From positions 1 to 64,000 of the forward strand of contig CANILH010000005.1 of assembly GCA_947468665.1 (NCBI GenBank): a DNA stretch of 64,000 bases. The letters run 5' to 3'. Under the pieces are notes generated by a model. It was not told the DNA's origin. It ran no database searches and saw nothing but the letters and a program-made list of their open reading frames with translations. The stretch is from Oligoflexales bacterium. GTDB lineage: Bacteria > Bdellovibrionota_B > Oligoflexia > Oligoflexales > RGVZ01. A program made the translations under genes and the position numbers. Within the stretch, counting starts at the first letter, position 1. Each line of letters starts with the position of its first letter. Positions 49,701 through 60,230 of this stretch are shown here, piece after piece.

Positions 49701-50597
49701 ATGCAGAACGCGTCAGCCCAGAACCCATCCAAAAAAACCGTTTTAGGCGTCATCGGCGGCAGCGGCGTCTACAAAATGGACGGCGTGGATTTTGTCCATG
49801 AGCACAAACTGTCGACTCCTTTCGGTGAGCCATCAGACGCGATTTTTGAGGCGAAAATATCCGGACGCACGGTCTATTTTCTCCCGCGACACGGCCGCGG
49901 TCACCGCTTCACGCCAACTGAGGTCAACTACCGCGCCAACATTCACGCCCTGAAACAACTTGGCGTCACCCACGTCATGGCCGTCAGCGCCGTGGGCATC
50001 ATGAAAGAATCCATCAAGCCTGGCGACATGGTTGTTCCTGACCAAATTTTTGACCGCACCCGCGGCAGCAGACAAAATACGTTCTTTGGAGAGGGTGTTG
50101 TCGGACATGTGATGTTCGGCGATCCGTTCTGCGCGGAGACACGCTCTGTGATCCTCGCTGCTGCGAAGACCGAAAAAGCCACCGTCCACGACGGCGGCAC
50201 TTATGTTTGTATGGAAGGCCCCGCGTTTTCCACCCGGGCTGAGAGCCACTTCTACAAAAAAACGCTCGCGCCAGCCGTGATCGGCATGACGGCCGTTCCT
50301 GAGGCCAAACTCGCACGCGAGGCGGAGATGGGTTACGGCATGCTGGCTCTCGCCACTGATTACGACTGCTGGCATGAAACCGAGGACGATGTCTCGGTTG
50401 AGGCTGTATTGGCGGTCGTCAAAGCCAACGCGACTCTTGCCAACAACATCATCAAGCGTGTCGCCACTATGATGCCTGAATCGTCGTCGTCGGACGTCCT
50501 ATACGCTGCGAAATACGCGATCATGACTGACCGCTCTACGATCCCGGCCAAATCCCGTGAAAAGTTTCAGACACTTTGGGGACCTTATCTTGGTTAA
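49701..50597 (+). CDS. mtnP: S-methyl-5'-thioadenosine phosphorylase
   Basis: GVIGGSGVY, RHGRGHRFTPTEVNYRANI, EGPAFSTRAES, MTAVPEAKLAREAEM. Confidence 0.94.
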   Translation: MQNASAQNPSKKTVLGVIGGSGVYKMDGVDFVHEHKLSTPFGEPSDAIFEAKISGRTVYFLPRHGRGHRFTPTEVNYRANIHALKQLGVTHVMAVSAVGIMKESIKPGDMVVPDQIFDRTRGSRQNTFFGEGVVGHVMFGDPFCAETRSVILAAAKTEKATVHDGGTYVCMEGPAFSTRAESHFYKKTLAPAVIGMTAVPEAKLAREAEMGYGMLALATDYDCWHETEDDVSVEAVLAVVKANATLANNIIKRVATMMPESSSSDVLYAAKYAIMTDRSTIPAKSREKFQTLWGPYLG

Positions 50598-51426
50598 GTC
50601 CACCAAAAAACAAATTGTGACTTTAGTGTGTTTGACCCTTGCGGGATGGGCGTGGCATGAACACGTCCTCACAACCCAAAACGAACCGGCGCTGTCGAAA
50701 TCAAACGCCACCAGAGCGACCAGCCAACTAAAATCAGCGGACGTCCCAAAAACCAGCGCGTCCGACATGAATAACACTGCAACGTCAGCTGGTTGGACGC
50801 AATCAGCATCCGGCACGATCGCTGATGCTCAAACACTTATTGACCGCGGCAGCATTCAAGAAGGCGCCCATATCTTGGAGGAAATTGCGCGTCAAGACCC
50901 AGCAAACACCCAGGCACTGATGGAACTTGCCATGGTCTGCACTTTGGACTTCAAGGATTCTGCCAAGGCGCGGTCTCTTCTTGAACGCGTGATTGATATC
51001 AACCCGAATCATAGAGCTGCCCTGAATGAACTTGAACTCGTCTATAAAGAATTGGGCGTGGTTGAGGACGGCCTCGCCTTGTTACAGCTTAAAACGCAGC
51101 AACATCCCGACTCCCTTGAGCTCAGCTTCGCCTATGGACGCATGCTCGCCGAAAAAGATCCCGCAGCGGCCATCGCGTCTCTTGAGCAGGGAACAAAAAT
51201 TCCCGATCTCCGTGAAGAGGCTTATGATCAACTGGCCGTAGCGGCCCTGAAGGCTGGTCAAATTGAACTGGCGATAAAATCATGGACCGAGGCTTTGGCC
51301 CTCGCGGAAAACGAGCTTGATCAGGCGAAGCTAAAGAATGAGCCTGGTGTGGACTTTTTGGAAGAACGAGTTGCCTCCACCAAAACGGAGCTGGCCAGAG
51401 CTCGCGCCCAAACCGCTAAGCAGTAA
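50557..51426 (+). CDS. TPR-repeat protein with N-terminal membrane anchor
   Basis: TPR periodicity; hydrophobic QIVTLVCLTLAGWAW; exact start uncertain. Confidence 0.7.
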   Translation: MKSFRHFGDLILVKSTKKQIVTLVCLTLAGWAWHEHVLTTQNEPALSKSNATRATSQLKSADVPKTSASDMNNTATSAGWTQSASGTIADAQTLIDRGSIQEGAHILEEIARQDPANTQALMELAMVCTLDFKDSAKARSLLERVIDINPNHRAALNELELVYKELGVVEDGLALLQLKTQQHPDSLELSFAYGRMLAEKDPAAAIASLEQGTKIPDLREEAYDQLAVAALKAGQIELAIKSWTEALALAENELDQAKLKNEPGVDFLEERVASTKTELARARAQTAKQ

Positions 51427-51840
51427 TCAACCGAGATGCTGCTCCAGCATCACCTGAAGCTGATCAACGTCAAATGGCTTGGTCAAAACGTCCTTAAATC
51501 CGTGTTGAAGGCATCTCTTACGGTCCTCGCTGAACGCGTTGGCGGTCACGGCAAGGATCTTGGTGGTTTTGTTCAAAGCCGAGTTGTTCCAGATCGCGGT
51601 GGCAGTATCAAATCCATTCATCTCCGGCATCTGCCAATCCATAAGAATAAGATCAAATTTGGTCTTTGAGGCGAAATCCACAGCCTCAGCCCCACTTTTG
51701 GCGACAAATGTTTTATAGCCAAGAATCTTAAGCATGCTGTCCGCGACCAGGCAGTTGACGTCATTATCATCCACCACCAAAATCAGCTCACCTGCCATAT
51801 TCGCTCCATATTCCCGGTTTTTTACGAAGACCATCCGCAA
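51427..51840 (-). CDS. Single-domain response regulator (CheY-like)
   Basis: LVVDDNDVN, ILMDWQMPEMNG, LTKPF. Confidence 0.9.
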   Translation of the reverse strand: MRMVFVKNREYGANMAGELILVVDDNDVNCLVADSMLKILGYKTFVAKSGAEAVDFASKTKFDLILMDWQMPEMNGFDTATAIWNNSALNKTTKILAVTANAFSEDRKRCLQHGFKDVLTKPFDVDQLQVMLEQHLG

Positions 51841-51944
51841 AGACCTTTAATTTCAACATACTAAACACCTAAAGTAAGTCGCTTTTGTACCGATAGGTGC
51901 TCCGGAGAATTGTATCCACATTTTAGCGACTTTTAGAGATCAGA

Positions 51945-54251
51945 ATGGCCGAAGACACCCAAAATAACCGAATTCCCCGCTCAATCGAGACATCGTTTCG
52001 ACGCGTTAGTGCCATCGCAGGTACGGTTTTGGCTATTTTCTTCACTATTTTGCAGACTGCATATGAGTATCGCACAGATTTAACCCGGCCTGAAGATCGG
52101 ATTCGCGAGATCGAGCGTTCCTTAAAAGTCCCTCTCTCAATTGCCATAGCTCCTGTCGACCAGGATCGCCTCAAACTTATCGCCGACCAGGCTCTTCTGG
52201 CGGATGATATACAGACCATCGCCATCCTGAACTCCAAAAATCAGCTGCTCTACGAGAATATGAAGGTCAACGCCAAGCTGCTGGATGACACCTTCCTGCT
52301 AAAGCGGATTATCACTTTAACAGACCGCGAAGATGATAAAACAGAACTCGGCGTCGCCATGATCAAAATCACTCCGGGTCAGGCCATAGCGAGTCTTGGA
52401 CACGCGGCTCTGAATGCTTTGGTGCTGAATGCGGTAAAAATAACGGCGATTATTCTTATAATTTCCTGGTTCCTGAGGCGCAAAGTTATAAGCCCCCTTA
52501 ATAGGCTCGCCAAACAAATCAAAAAATCCATTCCGGGTGAGGTTATTGTCGTCCAGGTAGACACCGGCATAACGGATAAACAGGGAGAGAATAACGAAAT
52601 CGAGCGGGTCGCCAGGTTTATCTCTGAGCGCGAAGGTAAACTTCAGCAACTAATTGACGACCTTAAAACCCGCGAGGAAACACTTCGCAACAGCGAAGCC
52701 CATCAAAGGGATTTGGCTCAGCGCCTTGATTTTATCATGCGCGCCAACAAACTAGGGTCATGGGAAATTAATCTTCACTCGGGTGAAGCAAAATATAATG
52801 ACCGCTTCAGCGAGATGATTGGCGTATCCCCAAAACTAACTCATTTCTGGACGGCGCGGGTCCATCATGACGATCGACAAAGCTTTGAGAATGACTTCGA
52901 CTTGCACACCCGTGGCTGGTCTGAATCCATCAACAATATTCACAGGATACGCCACGAGAATGGCCCATGGGTTTGGGTCCTTTGCACAGGCTCGGCGGTC
53001 CAGCGGGACATGGAACAACGCGCGACCAGAATCGTAGGAACCAACCTTGATATCACTGATTTGGTCGATGCCCGCGAGTCCGCGCTCGCGGCCAACGTCT
53101 CCAAATCTGCGTTTCTCGCCAACATGAGCCATGAGATCCGCACCCCTCTCAACGGCGTCCTCGGCATGACCTCACTGCTAAAGCGAACCAGCCTGGACCC
53201 CATGCAGACGGAGTTTATCAAGACCATTGAGATCTCTGGTAAGCAGCTCCTAGGCGTCATATCTGACATTCTTGACCTATCAAAAGTCGAAGCGGGTAAA
53301 TTTGACCTGTCACCCGTCAAAATGAGCGTCCGCACCATAGTGGACAACGTCATCAGGATTATCGGTCCGAGCGCGGACATCAAAGGCCTTTCGCTCGTCA
53401 AAAACATCACTCCAGAGGTTCCTGAATCTGTATATTGCGATGACACAAGGCTTCAGCAGGTCTTGGTAAACCTTGCCAGCAATGCGGTAAAGTTCACTGC
53501 GCACGGACAAGTTTTTATCCACGTTGACTGCCGCCAGTCCGCTAAATACAAGGACAGGGTTGAGATCGAATTTCATATTGTTGACGAGGGAATCGGCATC
53601 CCGCCTGATCAGCTGAAAAACCTGTTCCAGGCGTTCAGCCAGGCAGACGCGACCATCACCCGCAGATATGGAGGCACAGGACTGGGACTGGCCATTTCTA
53701 AACAAATCGTGGGTCTGATGAGCGGTAAAATCGGAGTAACCAGCGAGGTAAACCGCGGCTCTGACTTTACCTTCACGATCAACGTACCGACGGTCGCCGC
53801 GATTGAAATCACCGCTCCGACCGCCGAGGTCGTCAACCCTCAGAACATTAGCTCTCTGCTGGTAAAGGCCAATATCGTAACCCAGAAAGTCATCTTCAAA
53901 ATGCTCAAAACGCTTGGCATATCACCCGCGGTGGCGACCAATGGCGTCGAGGCCACACACCTTGCGACCAGTAACCAATATGACATCATATTCATGGATC
54001 TCGTCATGCCGGAAATGGATGGTCACGAGGCCACACGACGGATCATCGCCCATGCGAAATCGAAGAATCTGCCCGTACCCGCAATCATAGCTATTACATC
54101 AACGGTCAACGAAGGCCTAAAGGAAAGACTCCTGGAAACTGGTTTCGCGGACGTCCTTGAAAAACCAATAACAATGATTCAACTCAGCACGGCCCTGCAT
54201 CATGTACAACGCCAAAGCGCTCCCGTCAAAAAAGACAAGAGCGCCTCGTAA
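51945..54251 (+). CDS. Hybrid sensor histidine kinase (TM-PAS-HisKA-HATPase-REC)
   Basis: LANMSHEIRTPLNGVLGMTSLL; N/G boxes; C-terminal IIFMDLVMPEMDG. Confidence 0.92.
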   Translation: MAEDTQNNRIPRSIETSFRRVSAIAGTVLAIFFTILQTAYEYRTDLTRPEDRIREIERSLKVPLSIAIAPVDQDRLKLIADQALLADDIQTIAILNSKNQLLYENMKVNAKLLDDTFLLKRIITLTDREDDKTELGVAMIKITPGQAIASLGHAALNALVLNAVKITAIILIISWFLRRKVISPLNRLAKQIKKSIPGEVIVVQVDTGITDKQGENNEIERVARFISEREGKLQQLIDDLKTREETLRNSEAHQRDLAQRLDFIMRANKLGSWEINLHSGEAKYNDRFSEMIGVSPKLTHFWTARVHHDDRQSFENDFDLHTRGWSESINNIHRIRHENGPWVWVLCTGSAVQRDMEQRATRIVGTNLDITDLVDARESALAANVSKSAFLANMSHEIRTPLNGVLGMTSLLKRTSLDPMQTEFIKTIEISGKQLLGVISDILDLSKVEAGKFDLSPVKMSVRTIVDNVIRIIGPSADIKGLSLVKNITPEVPESVYCDDTRLQQVLVNLASNAVKFTAHGQVFIHVDCRQSAKYKDRVEIEFHIVDEGIGIPPDQLKNLFQAFSQADATITRRYGGTGLGLAISKQIVGLMSGKIGVTSEVNRGSDFTFTINVPTVAAIEITAPTAEVVNPQNISSLLVKANIVTQKVIFKMLKTLGISPAVATNGVEATHLATSNQYDIIFMDLVMPEMDGHEATRRIIAHAKSKNLPVPAIIAITSTVNEGLKERLLETGFADVLEKPITMIQLSTALHHVQRQSAPVKKDKSAS

Positions 54252-54270
54252 GACTCGATTATCAGAATTC

Positions 54271-56373
54271 TCAGGACTTAGGTTTCGCCGATTTTTTCTC
54301 TTGTGCCTGACGGTTCTTCTCGGTTTTGACAACCTCAGGAATAGTCAGTTTGGCCAAGTTTTTGCTGCCCTTAAGCGCTACATAGTCCGCGGTGATTCGG
54401 ATAGCCTCCTGCATCTGAAAGTCGTCGGCGAGTGCCAGCTCAGTATCGTCATCACCGGCGTCATCACCAGCCTTGGATTTTTTCTTGCTGCTTCGTTTCT
54501 CGATTTTTTCTTTTTCGGCCGCCTTCTCTTTCGCGGATTTTTCTTTGAGGGAGATTCTTGACCGCTCCAGCTCGCCTGTTTTGTAAGTTTTAATATCCTC
54601 AGCCACAATCTTGAACCCGGGGTCGGTTAGCAGACGTGAGGCACTCGCCTCCTTAAGGCGTTTCACATAAGGCGCAGCCAACCCAAGAGCCTTGTAATCA
54701 GACTCTTTGATTTTCTCCCAGGGAAGAGCGTAATCGTAGAACTTTTCCCCCATCTCGAGCTCATCCATGATATCCGGAAGCACCACGTCAGACTCAACAC
54801 CGCGAAGCTGGGTACTGGAGCCGGATGGGCGATAAAACTTTGAGATTGTCACTTTAACAGCGCCTAGTTTATCGCTGACGTCGTTAAGGTTCTGAACGGT
54901 ACCCTTACCAAACGTATGGGTATCACCCACGATAAGCCCACGTTGGTAATCCTGGATCGCGCCTGCGAAAATCTCACTGGCGGAGGCAGACTGCCTGTTG
55001 ATTACAACCGTAAGAGGCCCATCCCAGGCCACGCTTGGATCCTTGTCCTCTTGCACGTAACTATTGCCGTCACTATTCCTGATCTGAACGATGGGACCTG
55101 ACTTGATGAAAAGTCCTGAGATAGTGATCGCCTCGTCAAGAGAACCGCCTCCGTTATTACGCAGGTCGACTACGATCGCCTCGGCCCCTTGTTTTTTGAG
55201 GGACTCCAACTCACGAAGCATGTCCACAGATGAGCTCTTGAAGTCTTTTTGCTTATTCTGACGGCCCTCAAAATCCATATAAAAAGACGGCAAAGTCACG
55301 ACACCGACTTTTACGTCTTTTGCCTCAGCTCCCTCGCCCATCTGAACGATTTTAAGCGAAGACTTCGCCGCGCGGTCTGTCAGCTGCACTTTCTGACGCT
55401 TCAATACCACCTGCAACTGGACGTTTTTGCCCTTCTCCTCGCGTACGAGAGTCAGCTTCACATCTGTCCCCTGCTTACCGCGGATCAGCTTCACTACGTC
55501 CCGAAGATCCATGTCAATCACGTCGACAGGAGAATCTTTTGTCTGAGCAACCGCGACGATCTTATCCTCAACCTTGACCTTGCCGCTTTGCGCAGCCGCG
55601 CCACCGGGAACCATTGACTGAATTGTCGTGAAGCCATCCTCGCTGCGAAGCACCGCACCGATTCCCTCCAGCGAGAGTCGCGTGTTAATTCGGAAATCCT
55701 CGAGTTCGTCAGGCCCCATGTAATCACTGTGAGGGTCGAGCGCGCTGGCGAACGCGTTCAAAAATATTCCCATAACCTGGTCGCTGTTGGTTTCTTTGTG
55801 GCGTCTGCGGGTCAACTCCATGCGTTTGGTCATTTTCTCCCGGATTTTAGCCGCGTCAGTAATCGTCTCGCGCAACTGAATAATCTGAAACTTCACCCGC
55901 TTACGCCATCGGTCCGCAAGCTCGTCGCCGGTCTTGGCCCATGGAAGTTTTTTGCGGTCAACCTCCATATACTCATCAGCGGTAAAATCGTGAGTGGCAG
56001 CGATCGCCTCGTCAATAGGCTTCTGACGTTCCCCGAATCGCTTGCCATACGTTTCCACGATGTCATCAATAAAAGAGCAGTCTGCTTTGTTGATCGCCTC
56101 GTCGACTTGGGTCGAGTATTGCTTCTCAAAGCGATCAACATCACTCTGGAGAAAATAAAGCTTGCCGGGATCCCAAGCACGCACAAATAGATCCAGCGAG
56201 CGTTTGCTCAACTCATCCGTAAACTCAGTATAGGTAAAGTGCATCTTGAAATAATACTGAGTCAGGAGTCGAACCTGCTTGCAGTCCAACGCCGCAGCTG
56301 CGGTGGAGTATAAAGTCACACACGCCAAAACCGCGAAGACACGACAGGTACGATAGAAAATGCGAATAGTCAT
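54271..56373 (-). CDS. prc: Tail-specific carboxy-terminal protease (S41, PDZ)
   Basis: DLRNNGGGSLDEAI, SASASEIFAGAIQDYQRGLIVG, FGKGTVQ. Confidence 0.93.
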   Translation of the reverse strand: MTIRIFYRTCRVFAVLACVTLYSTAAAALDCKQVRLLTQYYFKMHFTYTEFTDELSKRSLDLFVRAWDPGKLYFLQSDVDRFEKQYSTQVDEAINKADCSFIDDIVETYGKRFGERQKPIDEAIAATHDFTADEYMEVDRKKLPWAKTGDELADRWRKRVKFQIIQLRETITDAAKIREKMTKRMELTRRRHKETNSDQVMGIFLNAFASALDPHSDYMGPDELEDFRINTRLSLEGIGAVLRSEDGFTTIQSMVPGGAAAQSGKVKVEDKIVAVAQTKDSPVDVIDMDLRDVVKLIRGKQGTDVKLTLVREEKGKNVQLQVVLKRQKVQLTDRAAKSSLKIVQMGEGAEAKDVKVGVVTLPSFYMDFEGRQNKQKDFKSSSVDMLRELESLKKQGAEAIVVDLRNNGGGSLDEAITISGLFIKSGPIVQIRNSDGNSYVQEDKDPSVAWDGPLTVVINRQSASASEIFAGAIQDYQRGLIVGDTHTFGKGTVQNLNDVSDKLGAVKVTISKFYRPSGSSTQLRGVESDVVLPDIMDELEMGEKFYDYALPWEKIKESDYKALGLAAPYVKRLKEASASRLLTDPGFKIVAEDIKTYKTGELERSRISLKEKSAKEKAAEKEKIEKRSSKKKSKAGDDAGDDDTELALADDFQMQEAIRITADYVALKGSKNLAKLTIPEVVKTEKNRQAQEKKSAKPKS

Positions 56374-56586
56374 AATGGGTTCCCCTTAACTCATTGATCT
56401 ATATATATTATCACAGCCCAGCCAAAAACCCATGCCTTCCCCCATGCCGAAAATAAGAAAAAACAATGAATTTACACCCGAATCATCATGATTTTAGCAT
56501 TTTGACAACACCCTACAGCTCAAGGCCGCGACTGAAAGTCCGAAACCCACACAGACTTTTTAATTGATTTACCCGGAGTCATCACT

Positions 56587-58560
56587 ATGGCCTCTAAAGG
56601 GAAACGAACCTTCTGGGTATCAGGAGCGCTGACACCACTCCATCTTGAGCGATGTCAGCTGCTTGCTCAGAATGGCTTCGATATTCAGATGATGAGCAGC
56701 ACAAACGAGGTTATCAAGGCGTTGGCTGCCTCCAGACCTGTGGCGATCGTTATTGACACCCCAATCATGGATAACGTGTCTGGGGATCAGACGATTCAGA
56801 CACTCTCAACAATGCCGGAAATGAACGGCGTCCGCTTCATCTTGTCCGTTACCGCACCCTCTCCCGAGGCCTCGCGCGTCGCCATGTCCGAGAACTTCCG
56901 TGATATTATTCCCATGAATATACACTCATCGGACTGGCTGCAGAGAATTCAATTTGCAACCGGAGCCAAACCAACTGGATTCCCCTCCCCTCTATGTGAA
57001 ATCAGCATGAATCAGATGGCCGTGGCACTCGCGCCTGGCCGGATCATTTGGATCAATGATACCCACATACGTATCGAGTGTCGGGGGGGACAGCGGGTTG
57101 GAAGCTCGATGCAGATTACGGGCGCCCTCGCAAAAACATTTGGTGTGCCGCATATCAGTCTGACCGTTGAGAGCATCCACAAAACTCAATTGCTGTTCCG
57201 CTTCAGCCAGGCATTAGTATGCCGATGGCGGATCGCGCAAGCCCAGGCCGAAAACGCTGCATCAATTATCCGGCTTATGGGGCAGCAAAATAACGACGCG
57301 AGGATTCGCGCGTTTGTCGCGGTATCTCGCGCTGATATCCGCAAGGCTATTGTAGGAGCCATTAACCCGGAGCGCTTTGCCGTCAAAGTCGCCTTGCAGA
57401 AGAGCACCCTTGCCCAGGAGTTATCCTATTACTCTCCTGACCTCGTGTTCATCGACGCTCGCATGATCGCTGGTCCTGACGCTGCCAGCATGCAAACAAT
57501 ATTCGCGACACTGCCGGGCGACGTTCCGGTTATTATTTACGGATCATCTATAGACCAGAGCTTGCTAAAGAAAACTTTTGGTAGCCGGCCGGTATTCGTT
57601 GAGACGTCCGTGAATCTCCCTGACATCAATAACGCGGCACACCGCTACAGAGTTGTTCATCACGCAGCCGGCATAGACGATACGGCTCGCGTTAATCCGG
57701 TCTCTCCAGATAATCCCTGGAGCAAAACGGACATCATGGTTCCGGCACGCCTGACATCGCTCAATCCATCATCTGGTGAGATTTCGCTTCCATATTCTCT
57801 GGGAGCGTTCGCCATGGCAAGGCTCGAGGCGCCGATTCTTCGAAGGGCGCTTGGCCGTGATCCCTACATTAAAATCACAGACATGGTAGAGCGAACATCT
57901 TCGCTTCAGGCGAGCCAGTTTACTCACCATGCGCACTTTTACCTCGCCGATGTTGAGAGTCGCGAGCAGGTCACCCTGTGCAATGTTCTTGTCACGATGC
58001 TCAGTGACTATTACCAAAAGCAATTTGTCGCTGCCAAAAAAGCGATTGCCATCGCCAACGTGTCGCTGGTTCAAGCTTCTGCAGCGACGGTCATCCGTCT
58101 GAACGCTGTCGGGTCGACGGCCGTCAGCACGTCAGCTCCGCTCACAGCCGGCAATCTCGCATTGAAAGAGCCTCAAAATCCGCCACCTCCGCCGGCACCT
58201 CGCCCCGAGGTCGTCAAGCAGGGACAAATCAAGGATCAAGAGGTGTCGCTCACGCCTGAGACTCTCAACACAAAACTGCGGCGGGGTGTTTTCCAGCACG
58301 AGATTGAGTTTGATTTCTCGTTTAACTGGCGAAAACATGTCGACATGACGGTCCTGAAGGCAGTCGGTGCCTTTTTCATTGCGGCGGGTATCATGGCATT
58401 TATCATCAGTCTTGCGATGAATATTGACGAGTCCTATTACAAAGAGCATGGCCGCGAATACTCGGATTTCTTCATCCGCATGACTGATCCTGAGTTCCGC
58501 AAAAAACATCCAGCTCCGGGAATGCCACAACTCGACAGGAACAATAAGAACGGCAACTAG
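56587..58560 (+). CDS. Multi-domain protein: receiver-like / PilZ-like / receiver-like / C-terminal TM
   Basis: Two receiver-like segments around a beta-rich region; hydrophobic segment AVGAFFIAAGIMAFIISLAM. Confidence 0.5.
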   Translation: MASKGKRTFWVSGALTPLHLERCQLLAQNGFDIQMMSSTNEVIKALAASRPVAIVIDTPIMDNVSGDQTIQTLSTMPEMNGVRFILSVTAPSPEASRVAMSENFRDIIPMNIHSSDWLQRIQFATGAKPTGFPSPLCEISMNQMAVALAPGRIIWINDTHIRIECRGGQRVGSSMQITGALAKTFGVPHISLTVESIHKTQLLFRFSQALVCRWRIAQAQAENAASIIRLMGQQNNDARIRAFVAVSRADIRKAIVGAINPERFAVKVALQKSTLAQELSYYSPDLVFIDARMIAGPDAASMQTIFATLPGDVPVIIYGSSIDQSLLKKTFGSRPVFVETSVNLPDINNAAHRYRVVHHAAGIDDTARVNPVSPDNPWSKTDIMVPARLTSLNPSSGEISLPYSLGAFAMARLEAPILRRALGRDPYIKITDMVERTSSLQASQFTHHAHFYLADVESREQVTLCNVLVTMLSDYYQKQFVAAKKAIAIANVSLVQASAATVIRLNAVGSTAVSTSAPLTAGNLALKEPQNPPPPPAPRPEVVKQGQIKDQEVSLTPETLNTKLRRGVFQHEIEFDFSFNWRKHVDMTVLKAVGAFFIAAGIMAFIISLAMNIDESYYKEHGREYSDFFIRMTDPEFRKKHPAPGMPQLDRNNKNGN

Positions 58561-58577
58561 CAGGAAAAAGTAATCCG

Positions 58578-60230
58578 ATGAAAAAAGCGCCCATCCCAGC
58601 CAACGAAGCGGCAAGACTAGCGGATCTCGAGGGTTATAGCATCTTGGATTCCCTGCCTGAGCTGGCGTTCGATGACATCACTGAACTGGCAAGCTTTATC
58701 AGTGGCAAACCCATCGCTCTCGTCAGCCTCATTGACTCCAACCGCCAGTGGTTTAAGTCAAAGGTCGGACTCGGAGCAAGCGAGACGCCCAGGGATGTGT
58801 CGTTTTGCGGCCACGCGATTCACGGCGACAAGATATTCGTTGTAAACGATGCAACGAAAGACGAACGCTTCTTTGACAATCCTTTAGTGACCGGAGCGCC
58901 AAACGTGACATTTTACGCGGGTGTACCCCTCGAATCACCCCAGGGCTATAAACTCGGGACTCTGTGTGTTATCGACAGTAAGGCTGGCGCGCTCACGAAT
59001 GAACAGACTGAGATGCTCACCCGCCTCAGCCGGCAGGTTGTGGCCCAGATGGAGCTTCGCAAGCACCTCGCGGAATTTAAGGCCATCAACAAATCTCTGG
59101 CTCTCGAGACTATCGCCAAGACAGGATTCATCGCCAACATGAGTCACGAGATCAGGACACCGCTTAATGCGATCTTCGGAACACTCCAGATTTTGAAGGA
59201 GCAAAAGCTCACGCCCGCCGACCAGGAACTTCTGGCGATGGCAAAAACAGCGTCTGAGACCGTGTTGCAGCTTGTGAACGATGTCCTCGACATGTCAAAA
59301 ATCGAGGCCGGCCGCATGCTTATCAATCTCGAGCCTACGGATGTCGCGAATATTACGGACGACATCACAAAAATGTTTGCGGGCAGAGCGTCGCTTTCTC
59401 ATGTCACTGTCAGGTCGACTATTCACGACAGCGTTAAGTCACCGCTCTTGACTGACGAACTGCGTCTCAAACAAATCCTTATTAACCTGATTGGCAACGC
59501 GCTCAAATTCACCGCCGAGCGCGGCAGTGTCACGGTTGATTTGAGTGTCACGCCGAACGGTAAGGATGCCATCGCGAAATGGGTGATCAAAGACACTGGC
59601 ATCGGCATGGCAAAGGCTACGCTTGACAAACTTGGCCAGCCATTTGAGCAGGGCGATACCAACATCACAAAAAAATTCGGAGGCACCGGCCTTGGCCTGG
59701 CCCTCGTCAAACGCCTGATGACCCTTATGCAGGGAAGCTTGGAGATTGAGTCCACGCTAGGCAAGGGAAGTACCTTCACGATATCAATTCCCATGCAAAA
59801 ACACGCGGCCTACGCCGCTATAGCCAGTGACACCAGCGATGACGCCGCGCCCCTGCCATGTTCCACACTCATTGTCGACGACACCAAAACTAACCGAATC
59901 GTGCTAAACCGCATGCTTGAACCCTGGGGATTTGACAGAAAAGAGACGGACTCTGGTCTTGAGGCCCTCAAAATATTCCGAAGCGATCATCCGGCCCTGA
60001 TATTGCTGGATCTTCAGATGCCCGACATGGACGGATTTGAGGTAATACGAAACATCCGTGACTTTGAGGCATCGTCTCCAGACATAAAACGCTCCTATGT
60101 AGTTGCCGTAACAGGCCAGGTTTTTGATGACGACGTAAAACGCTGTTTTGACAGCGGGTTTGACGCGCACATTGCCAAACCCGTATCAAAAGAGGCACTG
60201 CGGAAAGTTCTCAATAAACGCCCTAAGTGA
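58578..60230 (+). CDS. GAF-HisKA-HATPase-REC hybrid histidine kinase
   Basis: GAF N-terminus; IANMSHEIRTPLNAIFG; LIVDDTKTN, LLDLQMPDMDG. Confidence 0.93.
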   Translation: MKKAPIPANEAARLADLEGYSILDSLPELAFDDITELASFISGKPIALVSLIDSNRQWFKSKVGLGASETPRDVSFCGHAIHGDKIFVVNDATKDERFFDNPLVTGAPNVTFYAGVPLESPQGYKLGTLCVIDSKAGALTNEQTEMLTRLSRQVVAQMELRKHLAEFKAINKSLALETIAKTGFIANMSHEIRTPLNAIFGTLQILKEQKLTPADQELLAMAKTASETVLQLVNDVLDMSKIEAGRMLINLEPTDVANITDDITKMFAGRASLSHVTVRSTIHDSVKSPLLTDELRLKQILINLIGNALKFTAERGSVTVDLSVTPNGKDAIAKWVIKDTGIGMAKATLDKLGQPFEQGDTNITKKFGGTGLGLALVKRLMTLMQGSLEIESTLGKGSTFTISIPMQKHAAYAAIASDTSDDAAPLPCSTLIVDDTKTNRIVLNRMLEPWGFDRKETDSGLEALKIFRSDHPALILLDLQMPDMDGFEVIRNIRDFEASSPDIKRSYVVAVTGQVFDDDVKRCFDSGFDAHIAKPVSKEALRKVLNKRPK

